Assembly (NCBI RefSeq): GCF_029323795.1
Contig: NZ_CP119758.1
Coordinates: 1,736,001-1,800,000 of the forward strand
Direction: 5' to 3'
From: Zobellia alginiliquefaciens
Lineage (GTDB): Bacteria; Bacteroidota; Bacteroidia; Flavobacteriales; Flavobacteriaceae
Length of the DNA: 64,000 nucleotides
Positions 25,984 to 34,992 of this stretch are shown in pieces (the stretch's first letter is position 1; the number at the start of each line of letters is the position of its first letter). The notes under the pieces were generated by a model. The model was not told the DNA's origin. It did not search any database and was given only the letters and a program-made list of their open reading frames with translations. The translations under genes were made by a program, and so were the position numbers.

Positions 25984-26324
25984 ATAATAGTGTCTAAAAT
26001 GGTATTCTTCGCTTGTTATACGTCCGCGAGTTCCAATTCAGATTTTTCCTTCATACTATTTTAACACTAAAAGTCTAACTACCAACATTAGTAACCTCAG
26101 CGATTTACTCACATTCAATCATATTCAACAAATTATAGGCATAAAAATTACAGATTTCCAAACAACTGCTGAGTATTTCAATTATTACACTAAAAATGCA
26201 CCTTCCAATTTTGTTACAATAATTTTAAGAATCTTTGTTAAGCACCCGAAATTAAAGGCAGTAGAGAACTAAAACTTCTTTTAAAAAAGCAGCGCTTCAT
26301 ACCTTATTTTTTTATCTCAATCGG
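25984..26324. other. Intergenic region upstream of the glycosyltransferase gene
   Basis: About 340 bp of AT-rich DNA. No frame with gene character and no strong hairpin. It presumably carries the promoter of the glycosyltransferase and the 3' end of the porin-like transcript. Confidence 0.45.
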
Positions 26325-26885
26325 TTAAAAAGCATATCCTGCTGAAAGTTGAAAAACATTGTTTTGACTTTTCCCTCCAGTGAAAGAATCTCCATTAATA
26401 TTGGTAACACCTTTATTATATCTGAGACTGAAAAAAATATTGTCATTCAGTTTGTAAGATGCACCAATAGCAAAGGCAAAATCTAACGTATTAAAACGAT
26501 CATCATCTTCCTCGTTGGTGGATATTAAAAAACCAACCACTGGTCCTGCTTCTGCACTTAAGCCTTCTATAATAGCATACTTTCCTAAAATGGGCAAGTT
26601 AATATAATCCAATTTCAGGTTATTATCGCCTGTACCATAATCCCAATTTGTACCTTGTGAAGAATATAGTAGTTCTGGTTGTACGGCTATTTTATCAGAA
26701 ATTGGAATTTCTGCAACTCCACCCAAGTGAAAGCTGACTTTTGTGCCCAAACTACCTAAACCGGAATAAGCACTACCCCCAATTGAAGCTACGTTAATTC
26801 CTCCTTTTACTCCAAACCCAAAATCTTGTGCATTGGTAGAAGTGATTGTTACAAATGCGGTTAAAAGAAATACTACTTTTTTCAT
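26325..26885 (-). CDS. Outer membrane beta-barrel protein (PorT-like)
   Basis: The 186-residue protein has a signal peptide (MKKVVFLLTAFVTITSTNA), GFGVKGGINVASIGG, alternating beta strands (QPELLYSSQGTNW, YINLPILGKYAIIEGL, DNIFFSLRYNKGVTNI) and a C-terminal Phe (LSAGYAF), as expected for an outer-membrane barrel of the PorT/OmpA-like superfamily. Role unknown. It is followed upstream on the same strand by a radical SAM gene. Confidence 0.88.
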   Translation of the reverse strand: MKKVVFLLTAFVTITSTNAQDFGFGVKGGINVASIGGSAYSGLGSLGTKVSFHLGGVAEIPISDKIAVQPELLYSSQGTNWDYGTGDNNLKLDYINLPILGKYAIIEGLSAEAGPVVGFLISTNEEDDDRFNTLDFAFAIGASYKLNDNIFFSLRYNKGVTNINGDSFTGGKSQNNVFQLSAGYAF

Positions 26886-26952
26886 AATCTACATGTTTTG
26901 TTTAAATGTTTCCCTTGTTAGTGCCGTACTAACAAAAAGGTTAACATGCTGA

Positions 26953-28026
26953 TCAAAACAATCGTAGCTGTCCGTCTTTATATTGTGCATGCAACCCATG
27001 GTTAAGAGGTGGGAAAGCCTTATCCTTAAAATACGTTTGACGGGCCAAACGTACCAAATCATGAATTTGAGTGGCGATCTTGCCTTCCCCACGACTACGA
27101 ATCCCAAAGCGGCTGTCGTTTAAAGTTCCTCCATGGCATTCTTCAATTTGATGCAATACTTTTTCAGCTTTATCGGGTAGGGCTTTATATATCCAATCCG
27201 TAAATACTTGACCTATGGCCCCGTTCAAACGAACTACGGTAAAAGCAAAAGATTTTGCTCCATTATCAGAAACCGCTTTGGCCAACTTCATAATCTCATG
27301 GCTGTTGATTCCAGGTATAATTGGAGCTAACATCGCATTTACAGGAATATTATTTTCAGAAAGTACACGAATGGTTTCCAGTCGCTTTTTTATAGTAGTG
27401 GTTCTTGGCTCTAAAATGCGCCTTGTTTCTTCTGACAGTGAAGTAACGGACACATTAACGCCTATCAACCGGTCTTTGGCCAGTTCTTTTAGAATATCCA
27501 AATCGCGCAGCACCAAGGCATTTTTGGTAATGATACCAACAGGATGTTTATATTTTAGAAAAACCTCCAAACAAGCGCGTGTAATCTCAAACTTCTTCTC
27601 GGCAGGTTGATAGCAATCCGTATTTCCTGAAAGGACAATTGTTCTCGCCTCCCAGCGTTTGCTCTTTAATTTAGCTTCTAGCAGTTTTGGAGCATCTTTC
27701 TTAATTAAGATTTTACGTTCAAAATCCAGCCCAGCGCTATAGCCCCAAAATTCGTGCGTATTACGGGCATAACAATAAATACAACCATGTTCACAACCTT
27801 GATAGGGATTCATTGAAAATTGCATACCCACATCAGGACTTGTAACCTTATTAACTATGGTCTTGGGAAAAATTGGAATGTATTGTGTTTTGTTCTTGTC
27901 CGCCTCTTCGCCTTCTATACGGCAGAATTCAAGAAAATCGTCTCTTGTTTCATAGACGTTCTGAAGAAATTTGTTGTGTACATTCTGTTGGGCTCCACGG
28001 CCTTTGATATAATCTTCTGATTTCAA
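26953..28026 (-). CDS. PA0069-family radical SAM protein (TTG start)
   Basis: The 357-residue frame begins with TTG at 28026; an in-frame stop lies just before it, and the first internal ATG would cut the conserved start region (KGRGAQQNVHNKF), so TTG is very probably right. The Fe-S cluster motif is CEHGCIYCYARN (about residues 77-88), followed by VLSGNTDCYQPAEKK and an AdoMet-binding radical SAM barrel. The family PA0069 / Rv2578c is widespread and its substrate is unknown; it resembles the SPL-like group. A 14-bp hairpin precedes the start. Confidence 0.92.
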   Translation of the reverse strand: MKSEDYIKGRGAQQNVHNKFLQNVYETRDDFLEFCRIEGEEADKNKTQYIPIFPKTIVNKVTSPDVGMQFSMNPYQGCEHGCIYCYARNTHEFWGYSAGLDFERKILIKKDAPKLLEAKLKSKRWEARTIVLSGNTDCYQPAEKKFEITRACLEVFLKYKHPVGIITKNALVLRDLDILKELAKDRLIGVNVSVTSLSEETRRILEPRTTTIKKRLETIRVLSENNIPVNAMLAPIIPGINSHEIMKLAKAVSDNGAKSFAFTVVRLNGAIGQVFTDWIYKALPDKAEKVLHQIEECHGGTLNDSRFGIRSRGEGKIATQIHDLVRLARQTYFKDKAFPPLNHGLHAQYKDGQLRLF

Positions 28027-28030
28027 TTAA

Positions 28031-28064
28031 TTGGATTTATTCCAAATTTATGGAATAAATCCAA
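28031..28064 (-). repeat. Perfect 14-bp inverted repeat upstream of the radical SAM gene
   Basis: The arms 28031..28044 and 28051..28064 are exact reverse complements (ttggatttattcca / tggaataaatccaa) around 6 nt. It lies between the end of the gene at 28084 and the TTG start at 28026 and has no T run on either side, so it is more like an operator or leader hairpin than a terminator. Confidence 0.75.
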
Positions 28065-28083
28065 TGTATAAATATATCATCTG

Positions 28084-29634
28084 TTATTTAACAGAAACTT
28101 CTACCAATTGTTTTCTAGTACCACGCTTGGCGTAGAACAAAAGACTATCCGAAGCCTCGTCAATAAAAGGCCTGGACACCATTATAGGCAACCTTACCTC
28201 TTTATCATCTACCAGCTTCTTGTATGATAGCTCTCCCTCTGCATCTACTTTGATGACGAACATATTTGGATTTCTACTAAAGCCTTGTTTGAACAGAATA
28301 CGTTCTTTGCTCATTTTCTGCGGATTCTCTCCAGAATTGATAAAGAAGTACATGTTTTCTCCTTCGCCATAAGCGGTATACGAAGCATACGAAGCATCAC
28401 CTTGCGTCACTTCGGCCTTATTAATGTTACGCGCCCATTCCATAGTGCCAGTAGCATTTAGCCTAGCCAACACAATATCATTATAATGGTAGCGGTCCAC
28501 TTTTTTGGTAGCACCTGCACCTATATCTTGTCCCGCGGTTACAAAATACTCCTCCGCACTGAACAAAATATCATTGTTAGGCGTAATGTGCACACTCTTA
28601 AAAATAAGGTTCTTAATTTCTGCATCTACCTCCCGACCAAATTTATCCAACATAAACTGATCCGAAAACGGATTGTACTTCTTGGCTTTAATGTCAAGTG
28701 AATTTGCATCTAAATTAAAATATGCCAAACCGTTATATCTATTATCTTTTCTGTCTGCGTAGAAGCCTACCACTTTTAAATCAGTAGCCGATAGTACCGG
28801 TTTCAAAGATTCCGGAAACCTTCCAGCATCCGCAAATTCTTGTGTTTTGTATCCGTTTTCAGTGATTTTGACCAACTCATACTGAAATCTTCTTTCCTTT
28901 ACATCAAACCTTCTTTTCTTGAAAAAGGCTTTTCCCATTAGGTACAATTCCTTTAAATCCTTTGAAACCTCTATATTTTCAAAAGCATAATTCTTCTCCT
29001 CAATATTGGCACTAAAATCATACTCCAATTGAAGTTTCAGGTCGGTGCCAAAAAGATACATATGATATTTTTCATCTCTACCTTCCCTATGGTGTACGGT
29101 TACCGCAAACGCCGATCTATCATCATTAAAATGGGTTGCAGTCGAAAATCCGTTGCCAAAACTGCGGTTATATTTGCTTATCGCAAGCGGATTCAAAACT
29201 TCTTTGGAAGGTATGGAAAGTAACTTTCTTTCCGTAAAATTGAACTCATCTAGCGGACTCTGATGTACCACATAATTATATGCTTCATCTCTATTACTGT
29301 AGACAAGTTCCAATAAGTACAGTTGCCCGTTCTTTACGAACCCATCAACCATATGCCTACCGGCGTATTTATAATTAAAATCGGTTACAAGATTGAGTTC
29401 CGCGTCGTACACCTCAATAAAATGTCCTTTGGGCCTTAACGGCATACCGCCGTAGTAGGTTCGCACTAGAACAGTCTGCTCTTGCGCAGAACGGTCTATA
29501 GATAATACGGTAGAATATTTATACCTATCGGAATAATTTTCACCAAGCTTATATTCCACAGGAATTTCCTGTGCAGTTGATAACGTTAGGGTTGCCAAGA
29601 ACAGCAGAGCCGTAAGGCCTTTTCGGGTTCGCAT
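28084..29634 (-). CDS. Secreted protein, hypothetical, beta-rich
   Basis: The 516-residue protein has a signal peptide (LTALLFLATLTLSTAQ) and then a repetitive beta-rich body with phrases such as LYLLELVYSNRDEAYN, AFAVTVHHREG and ELYLMGKAFFKKR, as in six- or seven-bladed propellers, but no family is recognised. It follows the enoyl-CoA hydratase gene by 22 bp on the same strand. Expected in the periplasm or outside. Function unknown. Confidence 0.75.
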   Translation of the reverse strand: MRTRKGLTALLFLATLTLSTAQEIPVEYKLGENYSDRYKYSTVLSIDRSAQEQTVLVRTYYGGMPLRPKGHFIEVYDAELNLVTDFNYKYAGRHMVDGFVKNGQLYLLELVYSNRDEAYNYVVHQSPLDEFNFTERKLLSIPSKEVLNPLAISKYNRSFGNGFSTATHFNDDRSAFAVTVHHREGRDEKYHMYLFGTDLKLQLEYDFSANIEEKNYAFENIEVSKDLKELYLMGKAFFKKRRFDVKERRFQYELVKITENGYKTQEFADAGRFPESLKPVLSATDLKVVGFYADRKDNRYNGLAYFNLDANSLDIKAKKYNPFSDQFMLDKFGREVDAEIKNLIFKSVHITPNNDILFSAEEYFVTAGQDIGAGATKKVDRYHYNDIVLARLNATGTMEWARNINKAEVTQGDASYASYTAYGEGENMYFFINSGENPQKMSKERILFKQGFSRNPNMFVIKVDAEGELSYKKLVDDKEVRLPIMVSRPFIDEASDSLLFYAKRGTRKQLVEVSVK

Positions 29635-29656
29635 AAGTAGGTTTTAAGCGGACATG

Positions 29657-30436
29657 CTACTTGCCAGGAAAATGGGCCTTCCGCTTTTCTAAAAATGCAG
29701 AAGTACCCTCCTTAAAATCTTCGGTACCAAAACAGGCACCAAAAGCTTTTATTTCTTCGTCATATCCATTACTGTTCTTAAAACCCGCATTTACGGCTTT
29801 TATTGCGTAACTAATGGCAACTGGGGAGTTATTCGATATCTTGCTAGCCAACTTCTCACAAAACTCGATCAGCTCTTCCTGAGACACTACGTGGTTGACC
29901 AAGCCATAATCCAGAGCACGTTCTACACCTATCATACCCGCCGTCATAATGAGTTCCAGGGCTCTGCCTTTGCCTACAAGCTGAGGCAATCGTTGCGTAC
30001 CACCATATCCCGGAATAACACCAAGAGACACCTCAGGAAGCCCCATTCTAGCATTATGACTGGCCACTCTAAAATGGCATGCCATGGCCAATTCTAGTCC
30101 TCCTCCCAAGGCAAAACCATTTACAGCAGCAATTACGGGTTTAGAAAGGTTCTCTACAAAGTCAAAAAGAATGGTATGGCCTTTAGCAGATAATTTACCA
30201 CCTTTCTTTTCGGAATAATCAGCAAATTCAGAAATATCCGCACCGGCAACGAAAGCCTTCTCGCCGCTACCGGTTAAAATAATTACCTGTATGGAGCTAT
30301 CTTCGTCTAAAGCCTTAAACGCCTCGTGTAATTCTTGAATAGTTTCACTATTTAAAGCATTTAATTTTGAAGGACGATTAACGGTTACAATAGCTGTTGA
30401 CTTACTATTATCTACGAGAACGTTATTAAATTTCAT
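29657..30436 (-). CDS. Enoyl-CoA hydratase/isomerase family protein
   Basis: The 259-residue protein is a full-length crotonase: NRPSKLNALN, the oxyanion-hole segment KAFVAGADISEF, GFALGGGLELAMACHFRVA, and the second catalytic Glu region GLPEVSLGVIPGYGGTQRLP. Hydrates trans-2-enoyl-CoA in beta-oxidation or a related pathway; the exact substrate cannot be told. Cotranscription with the sensor kinase (46 bp upstream) and the secreted protein downstream is possible. Confidence 0.94.
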   Translation of the reverse strand: MKFNNVLVDNSKSTAIVTVNRPSKLNALNSETIQELHEAFKALDEDSSIQVIILTGSGEKAFVAGADISEFADYSEKKGGKLSAKGHTILFDFVENLSKPVIAAVNGFALGGGLELAMACHFRVASHNARMGLPEVSLGVIPGYGGTQRLPQLVGKGRALELIMTAGMIGVERALDYGLVNHVVSQEELIEFCEKLASKISNNSPVAISYAIKAVNAGFKNSNGYDEEIKAFGACFGTEDFKEGTSAFLEKRKAHFPGK

Positions 30437-30482
30437 ATGATTTCTTTTATGTGATGTTTCAAAACTTAGTTATTTATACTAC

Positions 30483-31934
30483 CTATTTCACCAATGGGAA
30501 CTTTACTGAAAATACCGTTCCTTTGCTGGGTTTTGAGGTAAAACCAATGTGTCCTTTATAGGTTTCCACAATATTCTTTACCATACCGAGGCCAAGACCC
30601 ATACCACTGGATTTAGTGGTGAATTTAGGTTCAAATATTTTTTCTTTAAAGCCCTCTTCAATACCAATGCCATTGTCTGCCACACATATTTTAGCAAAAT
30701 CTCCTTCAGAACCTACTGAAACAACAATTCGTGGTGCCTCTACTTCAGGAATGGCTTGAATAGCGTTTTTGACCAGATTGGTTACCACACGGATGAGTTG
30801 GGTACGGTCTAATTTCGTAATAATTTCTTCTTCCTCAGATATAAAGTGAATATAATCTTCGTTAAAAATGTCCAATGCCAAGCGAACAATTTCAACTATG
30901 TTTAAGGTTTCATTTTGTTGTGCCGGCATTTCAGCAAAGTTGGAAAATGCAGAAGCAATGCTACTCATGGTATCTATTTGCTGAATAAGCGTTTTAGAAA
31001 ATTCGGCAATTTTAGTATCTATATTTGGGTCTTGCGCATCAAATTTTCGTTCAAAACTTTGAACGGTAAGTCGCATAGGTGTCAACGGGTTTTTAATTTC
31101 ATGTGCCACCTGCTTTGCCATCTCTCGCCAAGCTTGCTCCCTTTCACTTCGTGCCAATTTAACGGCACTATGCTCTAATTCGTCTATCATGGCATTATAG
31201 GAACTTACCAATTTTTCAATTTCCTCACTAGGATTATCTATAAGTATTTTCTCGTTACTTTTTCTCAGGTCTGTCCTATCCATCATGTCCGAAATAGTCT
31301 GTAATGACCGTGTAATGTAGGTTGAAATAAAATAGGCCAAACCGATAGCAATGAGCAACATTAGGAAATACACCCCTCCTAGACGCATTAGAAACTCTCT
31401 GAGTTCCATATTGTTAAAAGAATCATCTTCGTAGTAAGGTAAATTTAAAATACCTATCGGTTTAAATCTTTTGTCATTGATATAGGTATATGAAGCTTTG
31501 TAATTATCGCCCGCCAAGGCTTTTTGATCAACAAATCTTTTTGTGGGACTAGTTTCCAAAAGACTTAAGATAGATGGACTCAAACAGTTTGCTATAGAAT
31601 CGACTTCAAATTTAGCTCTGGAGCTTTTTATTAGTTGGCCTTCTAAGTCATAAATATTAAGGCGCTGGTTCTGAACATTGGCTATCTCATAAATTTCCTC
31701 ATTAAATATCAGCCCTAAATTATTGGTGGTGACCGGGTAGGTTGTTTTCTTTAAAACGTACTCTACGCTTTGCCTCACCTGCTCTTCTTTACGCTCCAAA
31801 CGGTCTGAATGATAATCCTCTGATTGCTCTTTATACTGATACACAGTAACGCCAGCAATCAAGATAGAAGCTATGACCACGAGTAGGATCATAGATAAGA
31901 AGATGCGTGACCTTAACGAAAGTTTTGTGAACAA
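30483..31934 (-). CDS. NtrY-like membrane sensor histidine kinase
   Basis: Domains: N-terminal membrane helix (SRIFLSMILLVVIASILIAG), extracellular sensor region (about 45-180), second membrane helix (about 190-212), HAMP linker, HisKA with the phosphorylated His in AHEIKNPLTPMRL, and HATPase (RVVTNLVKNAIQAI, CVADNGIGI, GLGLGMVKNIVE). The track-style start is GTG 31970, but a TAnnTTTG element at 31952..31959 would put transcription inside it, so TTG at 31934 (LFTKLSLRSRIF) is preferred; the choice is uncertain. No response regulator is adjacent. Confidence 0.9.
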   Translation of the reverse strand: MFTKLSLRSRIFLSMILLVVIASILIAGVTVYQYKEQSEDYHSDRLERKEEQVRQSVEYVLKKTTYPVTTNNLGLIFNEEIYEIANVQNQRLNIYDLEGQLIKSSRAKFEVDSIANCLSPSILSLLETSPTKRFVDQKALAGDNYKASYTYINDKRFKPIGILNLPYYEDDSFNNMELREFLMRLGGVYFLMLLIAIGLAYFISTYITRSLQTISDMMDRTDLRKSNEKILIDNPSEEIEKLVSSYNAMIDELEHSAVKLARSEREQAWREMAKQVAHEIKNPLTPMRLTVQSFERKFDAQDPNIDTKIAEFSKTLIQQIDTMSSIASAFSNFAEMPAQQNETLNIVEIVRLALDIFNEDYIHFISEEEEIITKLDRTQLIRVVTNLVKNAIQAIPEVEAPRIVVSVGSEGDFAKICVADNGIGIEEGFKEKIFEPKFTTKSSGMGLGLGMVKNIVETYKGHIGFTSKPSKGTVFSVKFPLVK

Positions 31935-31951
31935 AAGACTTGATTTTACAT

Positions 31952-31959
31952 CAAAGGTA
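31952..31959 (-). promoter_or_regulatory. Possible -7 element of the sensor kinase gene
   Basis: TACCTTTG on the minus strand matches TAnnTTTG. It lies 18 bp before the TTG at 31934 and is the main reason to prefer that start. Confidence 0.4.
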
Positions 31960-32052
31960 GCAAATATCACGCCATTTTACATATGTTCATAGGCTTCTCA
32001 AAACTGACTAAATTCCAGTATTCTACAAAGCTAATTTTACTACAGACAAGAG

Positions 32053-32595
32053 TTATGCCTCAGGGTTTTTAGACCTTATACTTTTATATATTCTGATGCC
32101 AAGCATTAAGAGGACTCCTAGAACAATAATTCCGACAACACCAAAAATCCAATTGAACGCATTTTTAAGAATCACCAGAAACACTACAGCGAATAAAATA
32201 AGTGTAGCACCTTCATTAAAAATACGCATGAACTTGGAACTGTACTTTACCTCATTGCGTTGTAGTTGCTTAAATATCTGATGTGTCTTAAAGTGATACA
32301 ATATCAATAGTAAAACAAAAACAAGTTTTACGTGCATCCAAGGTTGCTCCAACCAGGCAGGAACCAAAACCAATAACCAAACAGCAAAAAAAACAGCTAA
32401 TATAGCTGATGGCCAAGTTATAATAAACCACAACCGTTTGGCCATAAGCTGAAATTGCTTGGTAAGAATTTCCTTTTCAGGTGAAGCTTTATGGGAGGCC
32501 TCAATATGATAGATAAATAGGCGTGGTATATAGAACAAGCCCGCGAACCATGTAATCACAAAAATAAGATGTAATGCTTTTATGTACTCGTACAA
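32053..32595 (-). CDS. hemJ: HemJ-like protoporphyrinogen oxidase (CopD/UPF0093 family; TTG start)
   Basis: The 180-residue protein has four membrane helices and the family start LYEYIKALHLIFVITWFAGL with conserved His (LHLIF, FIYHIEA) and Arg residues. UPF0093/HemJ proteins oxidise protoporphyrinogen IX to protoporphyrin IX in the penultimate haem step. Start is TTG 32595, supported by TAACTTTG at 32621..32628. Named by family; neighbouring haem genes in the window agree with it. A cytochrome-associated CopD-type role is the alternative. Confidence 0.8.
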   Translation of the reverse strand: MYEYIKALHLIFVITWFAGLFYIPRLFIYHIEASHKASPEKEILTKQFQLMAKRLWFIITWPSAILAVFFAVWLLVLVPAWLEQPWMHVKLVFVLLLILYHFKTHQIFKQLQRNEVKYSSKFMRIFNEGATLILFAVVFLVILKNAFNWIFGVVGIIVLGVLLMLGIRIYKSIRSKNPEA

Positions 32596-32620
32596 CGGAC
32601 CAAGCTTTAGAATTGCCGTT

Positions 32621-32628
32621 CAAAGTTA
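32621..32628 (-). promoter_or_regulatory. -7 promoter element of hemJ
   Basis: TAACTTTG on the minus strand fits TAnnTTTG, 26 bp before the TTG start at 32595. Confidence 0.5.
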
Positions 32629-32778
32629 GGAAAAACTACAAACTCCTTTCATATAACCCAAAACGAATTTTTCCGAACGATCCTTTGCTTCATTAAACCC
32701 TTATATATTTAGAAGAATGCTTAATTTAGAGCAACCCATATTTTAAACTATCATCTCTTGAAAATTATTAAAAACGAA

Positions 32779-33573
32779 ATGACACCGGAAGATTTCCAGA
32801 CACTTAGCAACGCTAAACAAAATATGGAGCAAATAGGTTGGGCTATGCAAGGCCTCAATAAAATGGGGAATGTTATAGAAAGTAGGATTCAACTGCTACC
32901 CCAAAAGCAGCGTGATTGGATTCAGCAGATCACGTACAAAGTATTACATACTGTGGTAAAAACCAATTTGATCTCAATGAGCAAAAAATCAAAAGCCTCA
33001 CCTATGAACAATTTGTACAAGGCACTGGTCACTTCATCAGGAGCTATTGGTGGAGCATTGGGTGCTAGCGCTTTCGCAGTTGATTTAACATTAGCTACCA
33101 AACTCATGATGCGCTCCATTATGGATATTGCCCGTAGTGAAGGAGAGGACCTAGATTCACTAGATTCACAGTTGGCATGTTTACAAGTATTCGCTTTAGG
33201 GGGCAAGAGCAAACACGATGACAATCTTGATACAGGATATTATGCCACAAAATTAGCCATGAGTTCCGCGGTGAAAGGCGCTACCGGAATTGCAGGAAAG
33301 ACCGTTACCACCTTACTCAATACAACAGGAAATCCACTTTTGCAACTCATAGCCCAAGTGGCTTCTCGTTTTAGCGTTCAAGTTTCTGAGAAATTTGTGG
33401 CCCAAGCTATACCCATAGTAGGTGCTGCCGGTGGGGCTACTATTAACTTGGCGTTCATTGACCATTTTCAAAATATGGCCCACGCGCACTTTAGCATCAG
33501 GCGATTGGAACGCAAATATGGAGAAGAGCAGATTAGGTTGAAATACGAAGAGTTGACTGTTGCCAAAGTTTAA
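32779..33573 (+). CDS. EcsC family protein
   Basis: ATG at 32779 is preferred (264 residues); a TTG at 32758 in the same frame would add seven. It shows the EcsC-family pattern: GGALGASAFAVDLTLATKLM, then RSIMDIARSEGED, then LACLQVFALGG. Two amphipathic or membrane-associated glycine-rich stretches (about 95-120 and 210-230). EcsC-domain proteins bind or act on membranes and their biochemistry is poorly known. Divergent from hemJ. Confidence 0.88.
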   Translation: MTPEDFQTLSNAKQNMEQIGWAMQGLNKMGNVIESRIQLLPQKQRDWIQQITYKVLHTVVKTNLISMSKKSKASPMNNLYKALVTSSGAIGGALGASAFAVDLTLATKLMMRSIMDIARSEGEDLDSLDSQLACLQVFALGGKSKHDDNLDTGYYATKLAMSSAVKGATGIAGKTVTTLLNTTGNPLLQLIAQVASRFSVQVSEKFVAQAIPIVGAAGGATINLAFIDHFQNMAHAHFSIRRLERKYGEEQIRLKYEELTVAKV

Positions 33574-33633
33574 CGCTTTACTCTCTTTTCAGTGTAATTT
33601 CATTACATTTAACCATAACTCAATTATAAAACT

Positions 33634-34962
33634 ATGAAAACTCAACTCAACTTCCCCCTAAGGAAGAACACGCGTATGGCAGCTTTTGTGCTGCTTTTGT
33701 GCGCAACGATTACCGTACAAGCACAAGAATTCTTGTATGGCGATGCCTTACCGGACGCTCCCGAACTATCCAATAGAGGTGAACATACCGTTGGGGTACG
33801 TACGCTTAACATTACACATAAGAATCAGGTTGATATTTTAAACTCAAAAGGAGGTACAGACCCAATGTATGATAGACCTCTTACCATAGAGGTTTGGTAT
33901 CCTTCAGAAGCACCAACGGACAAAGGCGCTACCGTAACTTACGAAGAGGTAATGGGCACCAGAGGTGATACTTTACGTCCATTGGTGCCTTTTTCTTTTA
34001 AAGGAAGGGCTTACCGTGATGCCTCACCCAAAGCAACTACTGGCGGATATCCATTAATAGTAGTATCCCATGGGTATGTGGGCTCAAGGTACTTAATGAC
34101 TTATTTAACCGAAAACTTGGCGTCAAAAGGATACGTAGTAGTTTCAATAGACCATACGGATTCAACTTTTAAGGATGCCAATGCATTTCAAAGCACCTTG
34201 TTGAACCGTGCTAAGGACATTAAATTCGTAATTAATACGGTAGTCGAAAAAGGAAACTCAGCATCAAAAGACCAACTTTCAGGAATGATAGATGCTGAAA
34301 ATATTGGTATTGTTGGATATTCCATGGGTGGCTACGGTGTTTTAAATGTTGGAGGAGCTGGCTATAGCGATGGACTTACAGTTTTCTTTGGACAAATGAC
34401 CGGAGGTAGTAGTGCAATTTCCGCTCTAGCAGCTAGCAATGCAGAATATCAAAAACAAATAGACCCAAGAATTAAGGCAGTAGTGGCTTTTGCCCCGTGG
34501 GGAATGGAGCGTGGTGTTTGGGATGCCAACGGATTGGCAGGTCTAAAAAAACCCACTCTTTTTATTGCAGGCGACCAAGATGATATTTCTGGTTATGAAA
34601 AAGGTATTAAAGCTATTTATGAGGGCGCCGTTAATGCGGACCGATACTTGCTTACCTATAAAAATGCGAGACATAACGTAGCTCCGAACCCTCCACCAGC
34701 AGAAGCTCTTCAACCCGGTTTACACATTGACGAATATTACAGATATGCCGAGCCTTCTTGGGACCAAAGAAAAATTAACAACATTAACCAGCACTTTCTA
34801 ACTGCTTTTTTAGGAACACACCTTAAAGGCGAAAACAACGATGCGTATTTAAATATCCCCAAAGAATCTAATGCACAGGATTGGCACGGTTTTAAACCTA
34901 GATCTTCAACAGGTATGGAACTTAGACACGCTAAAGCTGCTGGAGTGAATATGAAACAATAA
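33634..34962 (+). CDS. Secreted alpha/beta hydrolase (PAF-acetylhydrolase or dienelactone hydrolase type)
   Basis: The 442-residue protein has a signal peptide (AAFVLLLCATITVQA), the oxyanion-hole segment SHGYVGSR, and nucleophile elbow GYSMGG with Ser about 233. The later Asp (FIAGDQDDISG) and His (NARHNVAPNP) complete the triad. The N-terminal half resembles platelet-activating-factor acetylhydrolase-like esterases. Substrate unknown. It stands alone between hemJ/EcsC and MATE. Confidence 0.88.
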   Translation: MKTQLNFPLRKNTRMAAFVLLLCATITVQAQEFLYGDALPDAPELSNRGEHTVGVRTLNITHKNQVDILNSKGGTDPMYDRPLTIEVWYPSEAPTDKGATVTYEEVMGTRGDTLRPLVPFSFKGRAYRDASPKATTGGYPLIVVSHGYVGSRYLMTYLTENLASKGYVVVSIDHTDSTFKDANAFQSTLLNRAKDIKFVINTVVEKGNSASKDQLSGMIDAENIGIVGYSMGGYGVLNVGGAGYSDGLTVFFGQMTGGSSAISALAASNAEYQKQIDPRIKAVVAFAPWGMERGVWDANGLAGLKKPTLFIAGDQDDISGYEKGIKAIYEGAVNADRYLLTYKNARHNVAPNPPPAEALQPGLHIDEYYRYAEPSWDQRKINNINQHFLTAFLGTHLKGENNDAYLNIPKESNAQDWHGFKPRSSTGMELRHAKAAGVNMKQ

Positions 34963-34992
34963 TAGTACTTACCTAGTCCGGAGGAGGCTGAC

